DNA of 64,000 bases from Steinernema hermaphroditum (GCA_030435675.1 CM059622.1:15190001-15254000), one strand, 5' to 3'; positions 1-13,886 are shown, counted from the stretch's first letter. The notes: generated from the letters alone by a model not told the origin. Numbers and translations are program-made.

Positions 1-1500
1 TGAGCTTCCTTATATACACATTATCTGCTTCCAGAAACGGGATTTAATAGGTCCATTATTTTTTAACTTCAACTAATGAATATTTTATGTCGATTCGTAA
101 ATTGCAGAAAAGGTTGTACTTGCCATCCATCATAATTAATGACCACCTGCCCGACTTTCTGCAGCCGATTTGGTCTTTATTGTCACAAGAGACATTTCCG
201 AATTGGTTGCTTGTTGGGAGTGAGCGGCGAAAGATCTTAACACCTGCATTGCTGAAAGACACCTGTAGAACAGATACAGTCACGTTAGTGAGACATTTCC
301 GTACCACAGACTTTGTCCGTTTTTCGGGTTCAAGATTGGTCGATTGGATCATCATTGAGCTTCTCTCTTCTCGTTGTTTCGGACCAAATTTTTCTGGTGC
401 AGTCTGGCTGAATGTCTCACCTACATGATCTGTTGGTCTGCCGTGATGTCAAGACCGCTCTTTTCAAGGTACCTTATTTAAACATACTTCACGAAGATGC
501 AACTTCCAAAGGCTTCCAAACTGTGACTGACGGACACATCTGCCTTTGCGCCCCATCGAAACATTATTCGGCTTTATCCAAAGTGGATCTAAATCAGTAA
601 ATCAGTTCTAGAGAGTCCGTAGTTTTGAGTTGTCTTGAACCCTCTTAGCTCTTGAATTTTAATTTATATGCTACATTACTTGATACGTCTAAAGTATTTA
701 AAAAAGGCTTTTGCTACAGTGATGCATCTTATACTGTCCGTAACAAAAAGATAGCGACCGTTCATCCTCTCAATGTGATAAAAATGACCAGAAATCGAAG
801 ATAACGTTAATTTCTATATCATGTCTTATACAATGCAATCAGCGTCGACAATGTCGGAATGGTTGACGACTAAGATGATGTCCTAATGCCCTCTATCTGT
901 AAAGAGCTCCTCTATGCATTGAGGAATCGATATAATTCAAGATTAGCCCGAAACTCCTTAGCCTCTTACAGGGTAGCCCGAAAAAAAGGCGACAAAGAAC
1001 GACCGGTCTAAATGTCTGAATGGCTCTCTAGACTTCTGTCTAGGTGCCCTGCTTTGGGTCATCCTCCATTTCGGTAGCCATTTCCCATAGGGTGACCCAA
1101 AAACGAAAGCCTAGAGATAGAAGTCTGGAAGGCCCCTTTTTGTGACCATGACATAAGGCCTATCGAAAAATGAACAAGAAAAGCGAAAAGCGACTAGTCT
1201 GACCAGTCTGAATGTGTTAATGGCTGTCTAGACTTCTGTGTAGGTGCCCTTGCTTGGATCACCCTATATTTCCGAATCTGACGATGTGCACGATCGTCAT
1301 TGCCTTCCGGTGTCCATAGCGATTACTGTCGAGTAAAAATAACGGATCCTTTGTGCGAAAACGACGCTCAGGGGCGTAATTGTTTCCAAAACAACCTAGG
1401 GGATCATTTCTTTTGTGACGTCCGACTTTGAAGAAGATGCTTGTGACGACAGTTTTCGAGAAGACAGAGTGAATTCAAATCGATTTTTAATAGCCTTTTT
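1..1500. other. Non-coding stretch, no supported gene
   Basis: I see short open frames on both strands between about 56 and 600, but none has recognisable domain content, a convincing start context or intron continuation. From about 600 on the sequence is AT-rich and stop-dense. The only structure I can support is the duplicated segment reported separately at 1001-1265. Confidence 0.5.
1001..1265. repeat. Degenerate direct repeat, two copies about 200 bp apart
   Basis: A segment starting GACCGGTCTAAATGTCTGAA at 1001 and one starting GACCAGTCTGAATGTGTTAA at 1201 align for about 60 bp, sharing TCTAGACTTCTGT and TAGGTGCCCT. The copies have diverged by substitutions and small indels. No function is evident. 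Confidence 0.7.
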
Positions 1501-1539
1501 ATGCATTCCACTTGCAGAAATTCAAAATTAGTTGCATAG

Positions 1540-2040
1540 GCAATGAGAGAGTTGCAGCATGTGCCTCCTCTCGTCGCCGCCTTTATTTCATTATCCCCTC
1601 ATTCCCGAGGAGACCAAAAGTCCAAAGGGTCAAGCTGTTCCCGAATTTTCTTCTTTCCCCGCCAGCCGCTCCCTCTCTGCCCTCCACTTCCCTTTCTTCT
1701 TCTTCTTCTCGGCGTTTTTGTGTGCTAAGCGGCGCGCGAAATCAACTGCGATCGATTGGTGCGAACCTCGTCACTCTCGGGGCGAGTCGTTCGACCAGCC
1801 AGCCAGACCGACCGACCGACTGACTGACTCTTCTTTTCGCTGTTGAAAGGGGCGAGGAGAGCGGATGGGGGGTGGCAAATAGGACGACGAGGAGAAAAAA
1901 AGTGGGCAAAAGGAAACATCGCCCGGCTGGCTCCCTCCACCACCACCACCACCACTTCTCCGTCGAGGCCAGTGCGGAGAGAGTGTTTAGTTCGTTGTTG
2001 TGATGCGACGTCGCCGGAAGTGGTCGCCGTTCGATATGCT
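1540..2040. other. GC-rich island I upstream of mex-3
   Basis: A GC-rich block in an otherwise AT-rich region, with runs of TCTTC and CCACCACC trinucleotide-like sequence. Several overlapping open frames of 60-100 codons exist in different frames on both strands, as expected from GC-rich low-complexity DNA. None looks like a protein. It is one of about seven similar islands before mex-3. A regulatory role is only inference from spacing and position. Confidence 0.4.
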
Positions 2041-2189
2041 AATCAGATGCACCCGTGCTCTGTTTATGCGATTTTTGGTTAAGCCCATCGCTGGATGGTT
2101 GGACCTTCTTTTGAAAGATCTTTAGTGTAGGGAACTAGGGAAGGAGGTGACCTGTATCGTTTTTGAATTTTCTTAGAGCAACCCTTTCT

Positions 2190-2350
2190 GACAGCTTGAA
2201 GATTTCATTCCTTATTCCATAGTACCGGATCAAAGATGCTTCTCTTCCTTACTGCTTAAAGATCTTTGGTGTAGAGGGGCTGGAACGAGATAGACTCTTT
2301 GTGATAGGTTGAAGATTTCATTCCTTATTCTATTGTACCAGATCCGTATT
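2190..2350. repeat. Tandem duplication, unit about 113 bp
   Basis: TTGAAGATTTCATTCCTTAT occurs at about 2198 and again at about 2311, each followed by a CTATTGTACC/CCATAGTACC-like segment and GGATC/AGATC. An upstream AAAGATCTTTxGTGTAG motif is likewise repeated (about 2115 and 2261). This is a diverged tandem duplication of about 113-145 bp. Confidence 0.75.
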
Positions 2351-2399
2351 CTTCGGCGTCTAGCGTCAATATAACAGCGGACGGTTTCCTTCCTATCCC

Positions 2400-4800
2400 T
2401 TAAAGATCGGTTTCTAGAACGGTCCTTCGATTAGAAGTGTTACATCGATGAATATGAATTCGAATGAACAAATATGACAGATTTGATATCAGGCCCAAAA
2501 AAACCAACATTCCAACAGTTAGAAATTGAATTCCCATTAAAAAAGACCCGGCTCAATCTCACGTTCATCTTCTGCTCTGGCCATCCATAGTCTGACAACC
2601 AGATTAGTCGGGTTCAAGTACCCGGACAACTCTACTACTCACCGTTGATATGGTAGAACCCAAGTATTCCAAGGGATCTCATTTCAAGTTCTCTCCCATG
2701 AACGGCATAAATCGCGAATTTTCTATGAGATAGTACTTCTTTGTTTATTTCTCAAAGCTGTTTCAATTTGGGATTGCTCCACTGTACGTATGTGCTTCAT
2801 TCATCAAGTTAAGGCTTGCCATGTTCATCTTAAAGTAATTGACCCATAGGCCTATGGCATTCCATGAGAGTAGCGTAGACATAGCCCTGGTATATCACCT
2901 ATGGAAACTTTCATACCCCTTATGACACTTGGATGCACATCCACAAAAAGAGGACTTCCGTTCAACTCCGATTTCCGGAAGCCGCTTTCTATTTTTGAGC
3001 ACTTTGCAGGCGGTAGACCGGAATTAAATGACTAACACTAGCAAGTGGTTGTTTTTGCAATTGTCTACGAAAACATGTTATTTATGTCGACGCGCTTTAA
3101 TGAATCATCTCGTGACTTCGATTATCGCATTACCACCGGATGTGCGACATTTATTCGTACTTTGATTTCTATTGAATACCATATCGGTTCCCTCTAGAAG
3201 GCGGCACCCTTTATCAGCGCGAGGAATGTTTGCTTCGCACCCATTTGTTGATGTTCTTGTTTTGCAGAAATATTGACAAAACAACGTGCCAAAGATTTGA
3301 AAATCACTATATATTCTACCCTGCATCGATTGATTAATGGGTCAGCCTGAGTGACCGGTCACCGGCTATTTTTATTCTCTCAACTGATCTCTCGTCAGAG
3401 GTATATTTTACATCGCGAATGATCTGTGTAGATCAGTAGAAACATTTAAAGTGCAAAGTACAACCGCTAAGGGGTACTATGTGTGCAAAAATGAGTGGTA
3501 TGTGATATGTTAAATTTATGAGTAGATACGAATTCGGTTCCAAGCTCAAGGATGGCTTGAGCTTAAAAAGCCATCCGGACGACTCAGATTTGAAATTTTG
3601 TCCTGTCCAAAACAAAACCTGACATGTCCATGCTCATCCCTTATCCGCCCGTTTTAATTCCACTCCCGGCCTATGTTTCATGCTCATCCCCAGTTCGTGC
3701 CTCATTTTTTGCCCTGTCCATGGTTCACCCTGGTCCGTGTTGCAAAGATTAAACCATCTCTGTCCCGCTGTATAACCTATCTTCGGTCCATGAGTGATGT
3801 GCGTGCTCAAAGCTTGGACCATATTCTCAGATTCATGCTATTCCCAGTCGATAATAAAGATCTTGGACCATCTCTGCCCCGCGGTCCATTCGGTGTATGG
3901 CCCATGTTGCACAGCTTGGACTATCTCTGCCCCAGTCATGCTTTACCAGTCATGACACAACCCGATCCATGCCTTTTCCCACCCCCGTTCATACCTAAGC
4001 GCTTCCCCGTTAATGCTCCATCTCTGCCCCCGCTCAGTCCATGCTGCATAACTTCGTCCGTTTTTTTGTCCGGTCCATGCTTCACTACTCACTTTCGGCA
4101 TCCCGGTCCACGTGCCTCATCCTACGCCTGGTCCATACTGATCTCTTCCACGGTTCGTGCCCTAATCTCCATTGTGACGACCTTGTTTGTATTCGGCTAA
4201 ATTTGCAGACCATCTTTCCAAGAAAAACCTTCCATTTTGAATGTAAATTTATACATGCACTTCAGGTCTGTTTTCGCATGTTTCTCCCTAACACGCTGTT
4301 TGTGGCTTCTTTCGACCAACAACTTCCTTTGCACTTTTGTTTGCTTTGTTTGGAAACCTATAATACTTCTAATCATTGCCTCTAGCCACACAAAGCGATT
4401 ATTTTCGATGTGGTTGGTCTCTCGACTTGACGTAGCTCGATGTTCTCGGTATTGGGGCTCACGTTCCATGAGAGTGGCTTCCACATTCCTTGACTTTTGA
4501 CCAAAAAGTACGACAGAAACATATGACATGTGGTACTTTCTAATCCACATGGCTATCACACTCCCTCTCCCCACCCTCAGATCAAAAGATTAACTGCCCT
4601 TTCTCCATAATTAGGTCAACGGGTGCAAGCCAGCCTCGATAGCATCGTCTACTCGCTCTTTGTTTATCGCATAAGGGTTTTAAAGGTTACTAAAAATGTA
4701 TTTTGAGCGGAACGAGCAAAACGCCGACAAATGACCCCCGCCGTCAGTCGGTCGCATAAATCCGACTCTCGATCGCGTTCGGTTTCGCAAAAAGCCGAAT
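2400..4800. other. Gene-free region with short degenerate repeats
   Basis: No coding gene is supported. Between about 3620 and 4160 a degenerate vocabulary of GTCCATG and CCATCTCTGCCCCG words recurs many times. This opens a 175-codon frame at 3673-4200 that reads as repeat translation, not as a folded protein. The remainder is AT-rich with no recognisable signals. Confidence 0.4.
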
Positions 4801-4839
4801 GGCTTTTTTATTGAGCAAGAAGAAGAAGAACGGAGATTA

Positions 4840-5030
4840 GATCTGCTTGCCCTCCGCAGAGGGATGGCCACCGCCGCCGCCGCCGCGTTTCGCCCTTCGG
4901 CAATTTGACGAACCGACGACGTTCTTATCGTTCGCGCCAATCTTTGGCTCGTCGAGAACGAGCGACGAATTCGAAAACGCTTCCAAGAACGCCGGCAGCG
5001 ATCCATTCCGTTAGCCATCGGCTGAGATTT
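4840..5030. other. GC-rich island II with CCG trinucleotide run
   Basis: This short GC-rich block includes an uninterrupted CCG run near 4870-4890 (CACCGCCGCCGCCGCCGCG). The open frames on both strands are low complexity. It resembles the other islands in the mex-3 upstream region. Confidence 0.35.
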
Positions 5031-5099
5031 CGAAACTTCGTGCAACTTTTTAGTGCTTTGTCTTGTCAAAGTTGTTCGCCCAATAGTATTTAACGTCCG

Positions 5100-7430
5100 T
5101 CTCCTAAGCGTTTCTTGTTTTTCTTTCGTTTCCTAGGCGTTTCTCTGAGTTAAGTGAACCACTGTCGTAATCATTTTTTCCGCCGTTTTTTTCGAATCAG
5201 AGACTGTCATCATCCATTTTGCTTTCTTTCCCATTTTCAGTTTAGTTTTTTGACATGTTCCGAACTGAACAAAGCGAACCCAAAACATGCGCTTAGATTC
5301 GGGCTGCCAAAGCATATTGAGTGGTCTGGAGCAAATGAACTACAGGACCAAGTTCCATTGTATTTTGGATCGGATCGGTCTTGTCGCGAAGCCAGAAGAA
5401 AATAGGTGCCTTTTGCGCGTCCTAAATTCTAAATCGAACATAAGTCCAAATATTTGTAAGCCACGACAACCACATACGATTTTTGCATACATAGAAGCAT
5501 CTTCAAAGACTATTCCAAGGTAAGGGTCAAACACGTAACGCTAAGACCGATGCGGGACTAAGGGCAAAGGTGAGTAGATAAACTGTTAAAATCAGCTTTA
5601 ACCCAGGCCGCGGTTTACACAATTCAAGCGTGCACGTTAGCATCCATGTACAAATGAATGCGGGACTGCAGACGTCAAAAAAGATATCATTTCCCTCCAC
5701 CAAGACGTTCGTTTCTCATCGGTAATTCCCAGGTGACAGAGTGTATATCTAAATTCACAATTTTGTTTTGGGTTCAAAGAGTTCATACTCTGCATACGAG
5801 AACGGTCCGATAGATTGCGATCCGATCTGATGCTCATTAAGAATACACTGGGCCACTTGGAAATCACCGGTGAGAAACGAAATGCTTTTGAAATCTCAAA
5901 AACGTATTTATCGAAAGCAGAAGTGTCTCAATAACCCCAATAATAAAGCTACGTCTATGAAACAATGACCCAAAACGCAGCTTCCGATTTTACGGCCCAA
6001 TTACCATTTTAATGTTCGAGGTTGTTGTTTGATGATTTTTCATTTTATTGTATCCGGCGGCGTGCATTATTCATGAGCTCGTGGCCATTGTTTGCATAGA
6101 CCAAATCGGCGTCGCTTACGCAATCCATGAATATTTAACTCTTCGGGGGCTCGCTTAAAAATGCGCCATTGTAACAGAAACACCAAAAAGTGCACGAGTC
6201 GACTTCCTGCCTTTACCTCCTAACATAGCGGATGTCCTTTCGCCCGTTCAGCGCCAGTGGTTGTCGCCGTCTAGACCCGCACTACGGTGCCGGTCCAACA
6301 AAGAACGTCGCAAAAACAGCGAATATGTAATTAGCCAGAAACGCGGAGAGACTAACACAAAAGAGCGGTAAAAGGTCAAAAAAAGAAAGTCAAAAAATCA
6401 ATTCTGAAAAGGTTCTAAATCAAGATGGGGAGACGACCTCAAACATCCAATAAAAAAAGCAGCGACTCTTTCGTGGAACCGAAGTAAATCACGCCAAATC
6501 CATTAGGCGAGCACGGCGGCCTGTTTTCATCGTGACAGACCTGACAAAGGCAGTAAATATTCGGCCGTTTCCAGAAGTGCGATTCTTTGGTACTCGTCGA
6601 TAAAAAAGGCTTGCATGTCCTCTACTTTCCGTTCTTCAAATCTGTCTTATTTGTTTGTTGATAACATACCGTGCGCCCACGTCTCTTACAACTTTGTTTG
6701 ATCAACTCGATTGTTCAAATTTACAAAAACGCTTTCATCTCTGATCATCTGTTTTTGCACGTCTATTCACGATTTTCACACGTAACTTGTAGGGCCGTTG
6801 ATGTAATCAATCAGACGAATTTTGCATGAGAGTTTCCCATCGTCGGAGCGGCTGGAGGCGCGGACTTCAGAGTTGCAACGACATGTGAACGCTATGCAAG
6901 ATGTAGCATTGATCTGATTTACGGTGGGCCAGAACAATTAAACTTCCACGCTGGTTTTCTGTTCGCAAAAGTGGGACTTCAGCCGAACATGGAGAGAAGA
7001 TCTGCGGGATTACGGTAAGGAAGGGTGGGAAGGGGACGCCTATGACGTCTTCGAGAAGATTCTCGATATCCGAAGGTCTCCTTTCATCAACGCACTTATT
7101 ACTTTGATAATTGAAACTAATCGAAATATTAAAGTTTCAAAATGTGTTTCGGTATGATCTTTCCGTCCGCGATCAGATTAATAAGTACATAAGTAAAAAC
7201 GTGGAAGTGAAAAGGAGGTGCAAAGCATGACTTTTTCATGAACTTAGAGCCTATGAACTTTCACATGATTAATCGTGCTGATATTATTCAAATTCTTAGC
7301 CGTGTTTTCACATATCCCACATTTTATAAAGCTGTGTATTTGATATTTGACTTGACTCTTCTTTCAGATAAGCAAACGTGCTCCGATGTCCCAGTTTATT
7401 CCTGCACGTCCACGCTGATTCAACCGTAAG
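5100..7430. other. Gene-free AT-rich region
   Basis: I found no open frame with recognisable content, no tRNA and no clear repeat. Short frames at 5133-5867 lie on both strands and lack conserved character. Confidence 0.4.
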
Positions 7431-7830
7431 CTGCACTGTTTTTGCGACCCCCGCGCGTCCACTTGGGCCCTAATCCTCTTAACAGTGCCCCGTGTCCCAT
7501 CGAGTGATCGCATTGGCGACCACCACAACCGTCGTCGTCCACTCTTTGTTAGCATTATCTTTGGTCTCCTAATAGGGGTCAGAGACTCCCCATCGAGAGA
7601 ACAGATGGAACGCGCGGCCTCGGTCGTCGTCGTTGTCGTTGACTATGCAAAGTAAACATTGTGGATGCGGAAAAAAGGCGTCTTAGCAGCAGAGGTGCAC
7701 TATTTTTAAACGCCTGGCACGCCGAGCTGTCCACGGGGTACAAACAAATCGCGCCTTGGAGAGTACGGGCACGGAGCGCCTGTTGTTGTTTGGCACGCGG
7801 AAGGGGTTTGCTAGTGAAACTCGATAGGGC
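7430..7830. other. GC-rich island III
   Basis: A block of raised GC with GTCGTCGTC-type runs near 7530 and 7625. It has no gene-like open frame. Same class as the islands at about 1.5, 4.8, 9.4, 12, 14.4 and 16.6 kb. Confidence 0.35.
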
Positions 7831-8611
7831 TGGAATGTGGAGGTTTTTGACAGCGTAAATATAGACGTAAACGCGTTATTTTGGGACAGAACGGGTGCTG
7901 ACGCGTATTGTTTTACGAGCTTTTGTGGATATGCAGAAATGTACGTCATCGTGGGCTTTTTAACAACACGCGTTTCTGGAAAACAGCACTTTTATGGGAT
8001 GGCGTCAGCGTTTGTAGGAGGATGCCGGAAGGGTTCATGAATCGAACACATAAAGACGCATTAGGAACAGTGCAGAAAATGATGACATTAGTAGTGGATG
8101 ACGACGGGTGTGATGACATGAGGTGTGCAAAAAGAATGAGAGGATTCACACAGAATCATAGGACTCTATTTAGTGTGCCTCAATAAGATACAGAAAAGAA
8201 TGTTGCTGGAGTTAATTGGGTATAATTGAGCGCAACATAATTATCAGGGCTGAGGTCCGTGGGTAGTGAAGGAGCAAAACACAATCTTGAATAGTTCGAA
8301 GGATGAATCAAGAGGATCGATGTTTGTAAGGTCTCGCAATTATGAAGATGTCACGATTTTTGAAAATCTGATAAAATCATTTTGGTTTTTTGTCGACAAA
8401 TATAATTTAGGGCTAGTTTCTTCACTTCACTTTTCAGATTCACGCGTTGTGGCGGGTATGAGTTAGATCTCATTTATATTCATTTGAGTTATTCGCTCAG
8501 TCGAATCGGTTAGACCTACCCTCTACGTGTCTGTATGCCTTCTGTACGCTCAATCATAATGATCACCGAGGAGTGGTCGGTTTTGTACAGCAGAGAAAAT
8601 ATAGAACAGAG

Positions 8612-8677
8612 ACCGGCGTCGAACCCACCCCGATCCGATTATGAATCAAACGCGTTTGCAATGAGCCACACAGACAG
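8612..8677 (-). repeat. R1 tRNA-like repeat copy
   Basis: Read on the minus strand this starts GTCTGTGTGGCTCATTGCAA and continues through an A-box-like TGGCTCATTGC and a B-box-like GGTTCGACG. It matches the plus-strand segment at 48861-48925 over most of its length (shared AATGAGCCAC, CGTCGAACCCACCCCGA on the opposite strand). It cannot fold as an intact tRNA, so it reads as the head of a tRNA-derived retroposon. Confidence 0.6.
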
Positions 8678-9369
8678 TTCATGGCAATCTTTTCTCTGCC
8701 GTGATGTCCCTGGGGCTGGATTAAAGATCCACTGTACCGCTTCATTGTTACAGCATCGTTTTGATGATTTTTTTATTCATTTTTTATAATTTTTTCATTA
8801 ATTTCTTTAAAAAGCTCAATCGCCTACCGTTTCTCATGACATTCCACGTTTCGTGCTCCCAACAACGTGGCCTTGGAAATATTATAAACTATGACGATCT
8901 TCCGGAACATCTATCTTACATTTCGCATCTTTTGCTATTTATCCTTCCAATGACCTCTAGCTCTATCTATATCACGCTTCAGAAATAACTCTCGAATGCG
9001 CATATATAGTAACATTTGAACAAACATTAGTGTAAATGAAGTCCACGTCGACAATGTACGCGCGATAGTCACTCAAAATAGAAACTCTTCGAGTATCCGA
9101 GAAAGAATAGAATATTTTGAACAAAACAGATGTGAGCCGAAGCCGTGTTTCGAAGCTCTAGGGTTCCGCGTTGAATATCTTCGTTTTGATTAGTTTTTGA
9201 CTAAGATTAGAAGCACGAATGAGCTGATTTTTTGGACTCCATAAAGTCACTTCCTAGGGCTGCCATGGCAAAAGCGAGTCATCGATGCCAACCTTATCCT
9301 TGTTCAAACTGCACAATCCATCACCGCTAAGCCCCCAATTACTTCTTGCCCTTTTTCGTCACGGACACA

Positions 9370-9740
9370 GAAATGAACTTCACCTGCAGTCCATAATTTT
9401 CCCATCGTTCCAGCTGCGAACAAAGCCACGTTTTTATGTCGCTTTTTACCGTCTTTGTACACGCCGCCCGCCCGGCGACGACGTAACTCAAAAACCGCCT
9501 CAGGCCATAAATCACGAAAGTGCACGCCGCCGGGTTGCGTGTCTGTTCGTGCCTCTTTTTGGCGCGCGCGCCCAATTACGCAACAGTCGCCTGGGCGTTT
9601 CGTTTCGGTTCGCTTCGCGCACACCTGACGTCCGGCTTTCTTCGGCGTGTGGACCCCCCGCTGCCAGAAGGCTGCGAACGCTTTGTCGTCGCCGACGCGG
9701 CGCTTCTTCTTCGAAGATGCGCGCGGGGGATCAGGTGGGG
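9370..9740. other. GC-rich island IV
   Basis: The GC-rich block supports overlapping open frames of 157 codons (+) and 160 codons (-) at 9285-9786. Both are arginine/proline-rich, mutually antisense and without domain signature, so neither is called as a gene. Island character is the simplest description. Confidence 0.4.
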
Positions 9741-10805
9741 CGATCGCATTGCACGTAAACAGTTCTTTTGACGGTTCAAAGGTCAATTTTATCGGTAATG
9801 TTTTAAGGCTTATCTCTTGGAGAGGGGTGGCCTACGTCCTCATCGAATAGCCGAAATATCTGTACAATATAAGGTCTAAGCACCCAGAACTTCAACTATT
9901 CAAAAGAGCTTTATAGAAAAGACATTAAAATTACCATTTACGGTAACGACTAAGCCATAAACCAATCAAAAAAGCTACTTCAAGGTTCCCTGTTGGACAT
10001 CAGAGTTCGCCACCAATCATCTCTCAAATCACCATCTGGATCGAAGTAATTATTTTTAGGACTTTTTACGACCATATCCCGCTTTTTACGATTCCAAATG
10101 TCCGAACCTGTTTTTTTGACTTTGGCGCTATTTTTAGACAGCAGCTATGTATTCGCACTTCGGCACAAAGAAGCGTTCGTGGGAAACACGGGAAAAGTGC
10201 CAAAAACAGGAAATGACAAAAAGTGTGACATTGGGGGAGCGGAAGGGCGGCGGAAGTGTATCAAGATCGTTAGATACGTGAGGGGGTGATGGACATGTCA
10301 GATCTGTTTGCGTGCAAGAAACAAGCGATGATTATTATGCCCTTTGTACATGTAGTTGAAGTGATTCGTAACGATCGTATAAAGGTAAATTAGCGAGTAT
10401 AGACCATAGAAAGAGTTCAGTGAATAAATTACCCAAATCACTAATCTGTGAAAGCGGAGAATAGTAATGTTGTGGATATAAAACGACTACAAATCCTCGA
10501 ATAGAGGGTAACTCGAAACTGTGGGTCCCTCACTATTCAATCGATGATCTATGATCGCGATTGATCGCCACCCTGTATGATCGATTGATTACACATAGCT
10601 GCGAACATTCGGTTCCCTTGTAACTTCAAAATCTGCGAAAGGTGCGAGCAAAATTTTCTCAAGGAACCTGTGAAGTGTCAAGTAACGATCGACCTTTGAG
10701 ATAAGAACCCTGTAGACACGAAGTGAAGACCGCTGAGGTGTGTAACCAACCACACATTCTGAGACATCCAAGATAACATTCTGCAAGATTCCGGCATGTT
10801 GCTAC

Positions 10806-11090
10806 CCAAATTCATCACCTCTGGTGTAGTATACCTTGGATAAATCTCGTTTGTGATTATCACTCGGTCACAAATCGATGCATTCGAACATTTGGAATCC
10901 CAAAAATTGGCCAAAATGACCCAAAAAACCACCCAAGCGGACAACAGAACGGAAAGAAGGTTACTTAAAGCTTTGAAGGCTAGCTAGGTTCATCGCGTAG
11001 TATATATATGATAAATTGCGTCTGTGATCGTCACAAATCTATGCATAAACGTAGCCCTATCATTAGGAATCCCAAAAATTAACCCAAATT
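10806..11090. repeat. Degenerate duplicated segment
   Basis: About 10806-10915 and 10985-11090 share the series TGTGATnnTCAC, TCACAAATCnATGCAT and GGAATCCCAAAAATT in the same order, about 180 bp apart. This is an old tandem duplication in non-coding DNA. Confidence 0.55.
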
Positions 11091-11939
11091 TGTATTTCTC
11101 CCGCTCATTGCCAAGTCGATTTTTTCAAAGATTGTATGAACGTTGACCTCACTGAACTCCTGTATCTTATAGTTAACCACGGAAAACCCGTTTCCCTAGT
11201 TCACTGGTTCATGCCTTGTTCCACGAACGTGAGTTTTTCGAATTCCATCTTCTATCTAGAGAAACAGAATATCTAATCAAGAAATAGGGCATTGCTTCTT
11301 TTGGCCCACTCAACCCATTGTCGATGTCTATTTTGAGATTACACCGTGTGAGTTGGTGATGAATAGGATTGCAAGATTATAGGAACAATGGGTCATTAGT
11401 GGGTTTGGCACAGGCCATACATTAGTCCAAATCCTTTTGTTCAAAGATGGAAGAGGATGGTACAAAGGCGCCTTTCCTTGTTGACCTTAAAAGGAAGAAG
11501 CGTTCCCGGCTAGATAAAGAACTTCTCATCGTATACTGTAGATTCGATCGTTCAGTCCGAAAGGCGAATCTTTCCCACCATAGATTGAAGAATTCCCATA
11601 GTCTATACAATAAAGGACTTGTTCTTTTGCTACATAAGCTGATTTCTTGTCTTCGGAAGTTTAGACGCCTCTCAAAAGTGGGTTCTTCGGTCATACATCG
11701 CTGTATCTGGTCTGTATATGGGAACCGAAAAGTGGCCTGCTGCCTGTAGACATGCTCGATTTGGCTGGAGGAAAGATCGTACAGTACATTAACCTAACAA
11801 TCCAACAATCACTTCTTTGACTTCTTTTAAGACCTTCAGTTGTTTCCTTTTTTGATCTATAGGCTCATGCTTATACATGCTCTGTCATGATGTCGCGTTG
11901 TTCCGGTTTCCTTTCGAATTTATTCCCAAACGGCAGCTG

Positions 11940-12560
11940 CTTGTCAGTTCCCGTCTCTTGACGAGACATCCGCGAGACTCTCCATCATCATTTTCCCGCG
12001 TAAACTCCCGCGTCTTTTTTTTCGCGCCCTTCACAATGTAACATTTTATGCGCCTTTCTTCAGACCACCACCCAGTCTCCCGTGGCGCCAAGAAGTGGCC
12101 TCTCGACAGGCGGCGGCGCCTCTTCTCTATCATCGCGTCGGCCGATTGGCATCTGCCCGACGCCCTCGAGACGGGCATCCGGATTAGCGATCGGAGCGAA
12201 AAATTTGAATAATCGTCGTCGTCCGGTGGCCGATGGGCGCCGTCGCGCGAGTTAATTGGCGCTTCGGCCATCTGTCGACGACGTTGTACGCGTGCGCGCC
12301 CCCTCTGATAACAAAGGAAATTTGCAGCAGTCGGAGCAGTCACAGGCGCCGCCCACTCCTCCTCGATCCATCTCCACGAGCCTGACGGCCTGCATGGTCG
12401 ATCGGTTTTCGGCGCGGCTGTGCCGAACGCGCACTGTCGACTGGGAGAGAGCAAGAAAAAGAAGAGCGTGCGCGCGCACGACGAGGCTGTAATGAGTCTA
12501 CGCGTGCACCCAAGGACGTTCGGAAGGCGGGCTGCCGGCGGCGTCGCCAGCCCGAACAAT
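11940..12560. other. GC-rich island V
   Basis: The largest GC-rich block upstream of mex-3. A 232-codon open frame on the minus strand (11885-12583) and shorter plus-strand frames traverse it. They are rich in Arg, Ser and Pro with no domain, no signal peptide and no spliced continuation. I treat it as non-coding, with low certainty. Confidence 0.35.
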
Positions 12561-13886
12561 ACCCCTGAAAAAAGGGCGCGCAACCCCTCCTACCACTTGC
12601 CTCTTCTCGTTCTCAAAAAGAATTTTTATAACCTTCTTTCTGTTCGGTTGCCCACTTGGGTGGTGGCTGGGTGGTGGTTGGGTTCTGAAAGCTTTTTGGG
12701 TCTCCCTTTCTTCGAACTCTCCCCTTATCTGTTGGGTGTCCACAATTGGAATCCTAAGAAACCCTAGATCGATTGTTTTAATGAGAATCTCTCGGTGTGA
12801 GACATTGAAAAATGTACGATTTTGGGATGAAATATCCTTCTTTGTTTTGGGTATTTCTCTAGCTTGCTTCCTTAAACAAAAGCCTCTTCCTAGACAGGTG
12901 CTCTATCTGAACTTTGACAACAATTTCATGGCATCTTGGCCCTCAAAGGGTACGGTCTAAATCTGGATCTGAAGCTTTGGGAACCGTGCCTTCCAAAGCT
13001 ATTGATAACCTTCTCCGTTTTGTCTTTTTTTTCGCAGATATGAATACAGCTTTTTGTAGTTTTTAGCTGGTTCTTACTCAAAAGCCAAACCGGATATATT
13101 TGGTATCCCATGATGTCAACTCAAGTCTAGACTCAGCTCCTCAAAAAACGCCCATTCATCCTGACAAAACATGCATTTTCTACGTCAGAAAAATTGGTGG
13201 TCTATGTTCGTATAAATACGCATTTGACTATGTCTTTATCGATGCCTTAAACTGGTGGTTATCTGCCTCAAGGGGATAAGCCCCTGCTCTGACGGAGCTG
13301 ACCTCTCCATAGCGTTTTCCCTCCGCTTATCACCGGCAGCAATCTAGTGTGGAGGCGACAGTCTTATCGGCCCCATCTCTATCCCGACTCAGATCAATTT
13401 GGTTGAAATCGACACATTTTGTGTCTAGCCACATCGGTGTGGGAGATTCTTCTCTAGGCATCCAAGAATCGTTTGAGTCAGACATAGATTCCATTCGAAA
13501 ACAACATGTACTCTTGCAAATATTGTACTTCGTGGCATTTCGGCTAATTAGAGTTTCAAAGCTCAACAATTTCGTTCTGCAAAAGAGGCACCTGTCTCAG
13601 GGGTTTTTTTACAGCACACATCTTCGATGACGTCAGGGGTGCACCCAAACTTGATTGGCGCGATCAAGAATCAATTGGCGCTTTTATGGTCTTTTTGTTT
13701 GGGTGCATTTGGGATGGTTGGAGGGTTAACTATACAGGCTATAAAATGTGTTCTCTGGATGTTGGAAGTATGGAATTTTGGACGTTTAGAAGCCCCTTTC
13801 TTGAACGATTCCTGCCTTAGATTCTGAGGAAGTTCCGATGACAATGTTTGTCTGATATTCGCGGTGGTGATGCCTTCTAGAGTGAG

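Noticed and set aside
3673..4200. 175-codon plus-strand frame
   Set aside because: The frame is the translation of degenerate GTCCATG/CCATCTCTGCCCCG words, rich in Pro and Ser without a motif.
9285..9786. Overlapping 157- and 160-codon frames on opposite strands
   Set aside because: Mutually antisense frames in a GC-rich block; neither shows protein-like composition.
11885..12583. 232-codon open frame on the minus strand
   Set aside because: It lies in a GC-rich island where long frames occur on both strands; composition is Arg/Ser/Pro low complexity, with no domain, signal peptide or splice continuation.
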